Positions 4,943 to 5,279 of a stretch of DNA of 5,279 nt are shown piece after piece. Location: NCBI GenBank assembly GCA_025450095.1, contig JANWID010000130.1:1-5279 (forward strand), read 5' to 3'. The notes below the pieces were generated by a model, which saw only the letters and a list, made by a program, of their open reading frames with translations, did not search any database and was not told where the DNA came from. The DNA is from Bacteroidia bacterium (GTDB lineage Bacteria; Bacteroidota; Bacteroidia; AKYH767-A; OLB10). The number at the start of each line of letters is the position of its first letter. The first letter of the stretch is position 1. The position numbers and the translations under genes were made by a program.

Positions 4943-5279
4943 TCATGCGATTATTTTTTGTTCGCGCTTCCAATTATAAAAGTCAGTAATTGATTCTTCC
5001 AGTGGCCGGCAGGTATGACCCAGTTCTTTTGATGCCTTTGAATGATTCATGTCCGGGTGCCCGTTTTTTAATGCGTCGATGGATGCTACTGTAAATATTG
5101 GTGCAGCGCCACTGACTTTGCTGTAGAACGATATCAACGGTAAAGATAGCCTGAGTACAGTATATGGTATCACAACTCCGGGAACTCTTTTACCTGTAAT
5201 TTTATGAATCAGCTTCGCCATATCTTTTAATGAATAATATTTCCCGGACAACAGATAAACTTCTCCACCGCGTCCTTTC
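4943..5279 (-). CDS. NAD-dependent epimerase/dehydratase (extended SDR) family, C-terminal part
   Basis: Only the last 111 residues are visible; the Rossmann half and catalytic YxxxK lie beyond the right edge. The frame is open to the edge, so the gene is cut rather than short (an internal TTG at 5251 is not the true start). The visible part is the usual C-terminal substrate domain: KGRGGEVYLLSGKYYSLKDM, then KLIHKITGKRVPGVVIPYTV, an amphipathic helix pair, and the closing motif MNHSKASKELGHTCRPLEES followed by ITDFYNWKRE. This pattern (GG.YLLSG, S..K...ELG..PRPLEE, a terminal W) is typical of dihydroflavonol-4-reductase/3beta-HSD-like extended SDRs, which oxidise or reduce hydroxyl/keto groups on terpenoids, steroids and flavonoids. 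Its TGA is 4 nt before the ATG of the SRD5A-like gene, implying one transcript and a linked job. Specific activity cannot be told without the N-terminal half. Confidence 0.86.
   Translation of the reverse strand, partial: KGRGGEVYLLSGKYYSLKDMAKLIHKITGKRVPGVVIPYTVLRLSLPLISFYSKVSGAAPIFTVASIDALKNGHPDMNHSKASKELGHTCRPLEESITDFYNWKREQKIIA

Overview
The window looks like chromosomal DNA of a free-living or environmental member of the Bacteroidota, probably near Chitinophagia/Sphingobacteriia. This is inferred from AT-rich coding sequence, mostly absent Shine-Dalgarno sites, a TAnnTTTG-type promoter box ahead of the SDR gene, and family membership (COG4922-type SnoaL-like protein, paired SRPBCC proteins, a 69-residue dodecin with the NIKSV signature). 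No RNA gene, insertion sequence, CRISPR array or phage gene was seen.

Left block, minus strand, 1-1966. Reading in the direction of transcription: a small basic hypothetical protein (1966-1754) followed one base later by dodecin (1752-1543); a stand-alone SRPBCC/AHSA1-like protein (1431-991) ending in a good hairpin terminator (939-974); then a SnoaL/NTF2-like protein (851-483) followed 19 nt later by a second SRPBCC/AHSA1-like protein (463 to beyond the left edge). These are mostly small cavity-forming folds (helix-grip, cone-shaped alpha+beta, dodecin shell) that bind hydrophobic or flavin ligands.

Middle, 1967-2292: a 326-nt divergent intergenic region. It holds a near-perfect but one-base-short sigma-54-like element facing the dodecin operon, a 12-bp perfect palindrome, a second dyad, and a TATCTTTG promoter box just ahead of the SDR gene.

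Right block. On the plus strand, a classical SDR (2293-3090) and a two-module VOC/glyoxalase-fold protein (3111-4154), 20 nt apart, form a likely operon. Converging on it on the minus strand are the C-terminal part of an extended-SDR (NAD-dependent epimerase/3beta-HSD-like) protein (5279-4943) and, 4 nt after it, an integral-membrane steroid 5alpha-reductase (SRD5A) family protein (4938-4174) with the catalytic and NADPH-site residues of the eukaryotic enzymes largely retained.

The most interesting theme is the grouping of an SRD5A-like reductase, an epimerase-fold dehydrogenase and an 11beta-HSD/DHRS7-like SDR. This is compatible with modification of a steroid, sterol-like or polyprenoid lipid, but the substrate is not shown by the sequence. 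The second theme is the dodecin operon, with its unrecognised 70-residue leader gene and sigma-54-like promoter.
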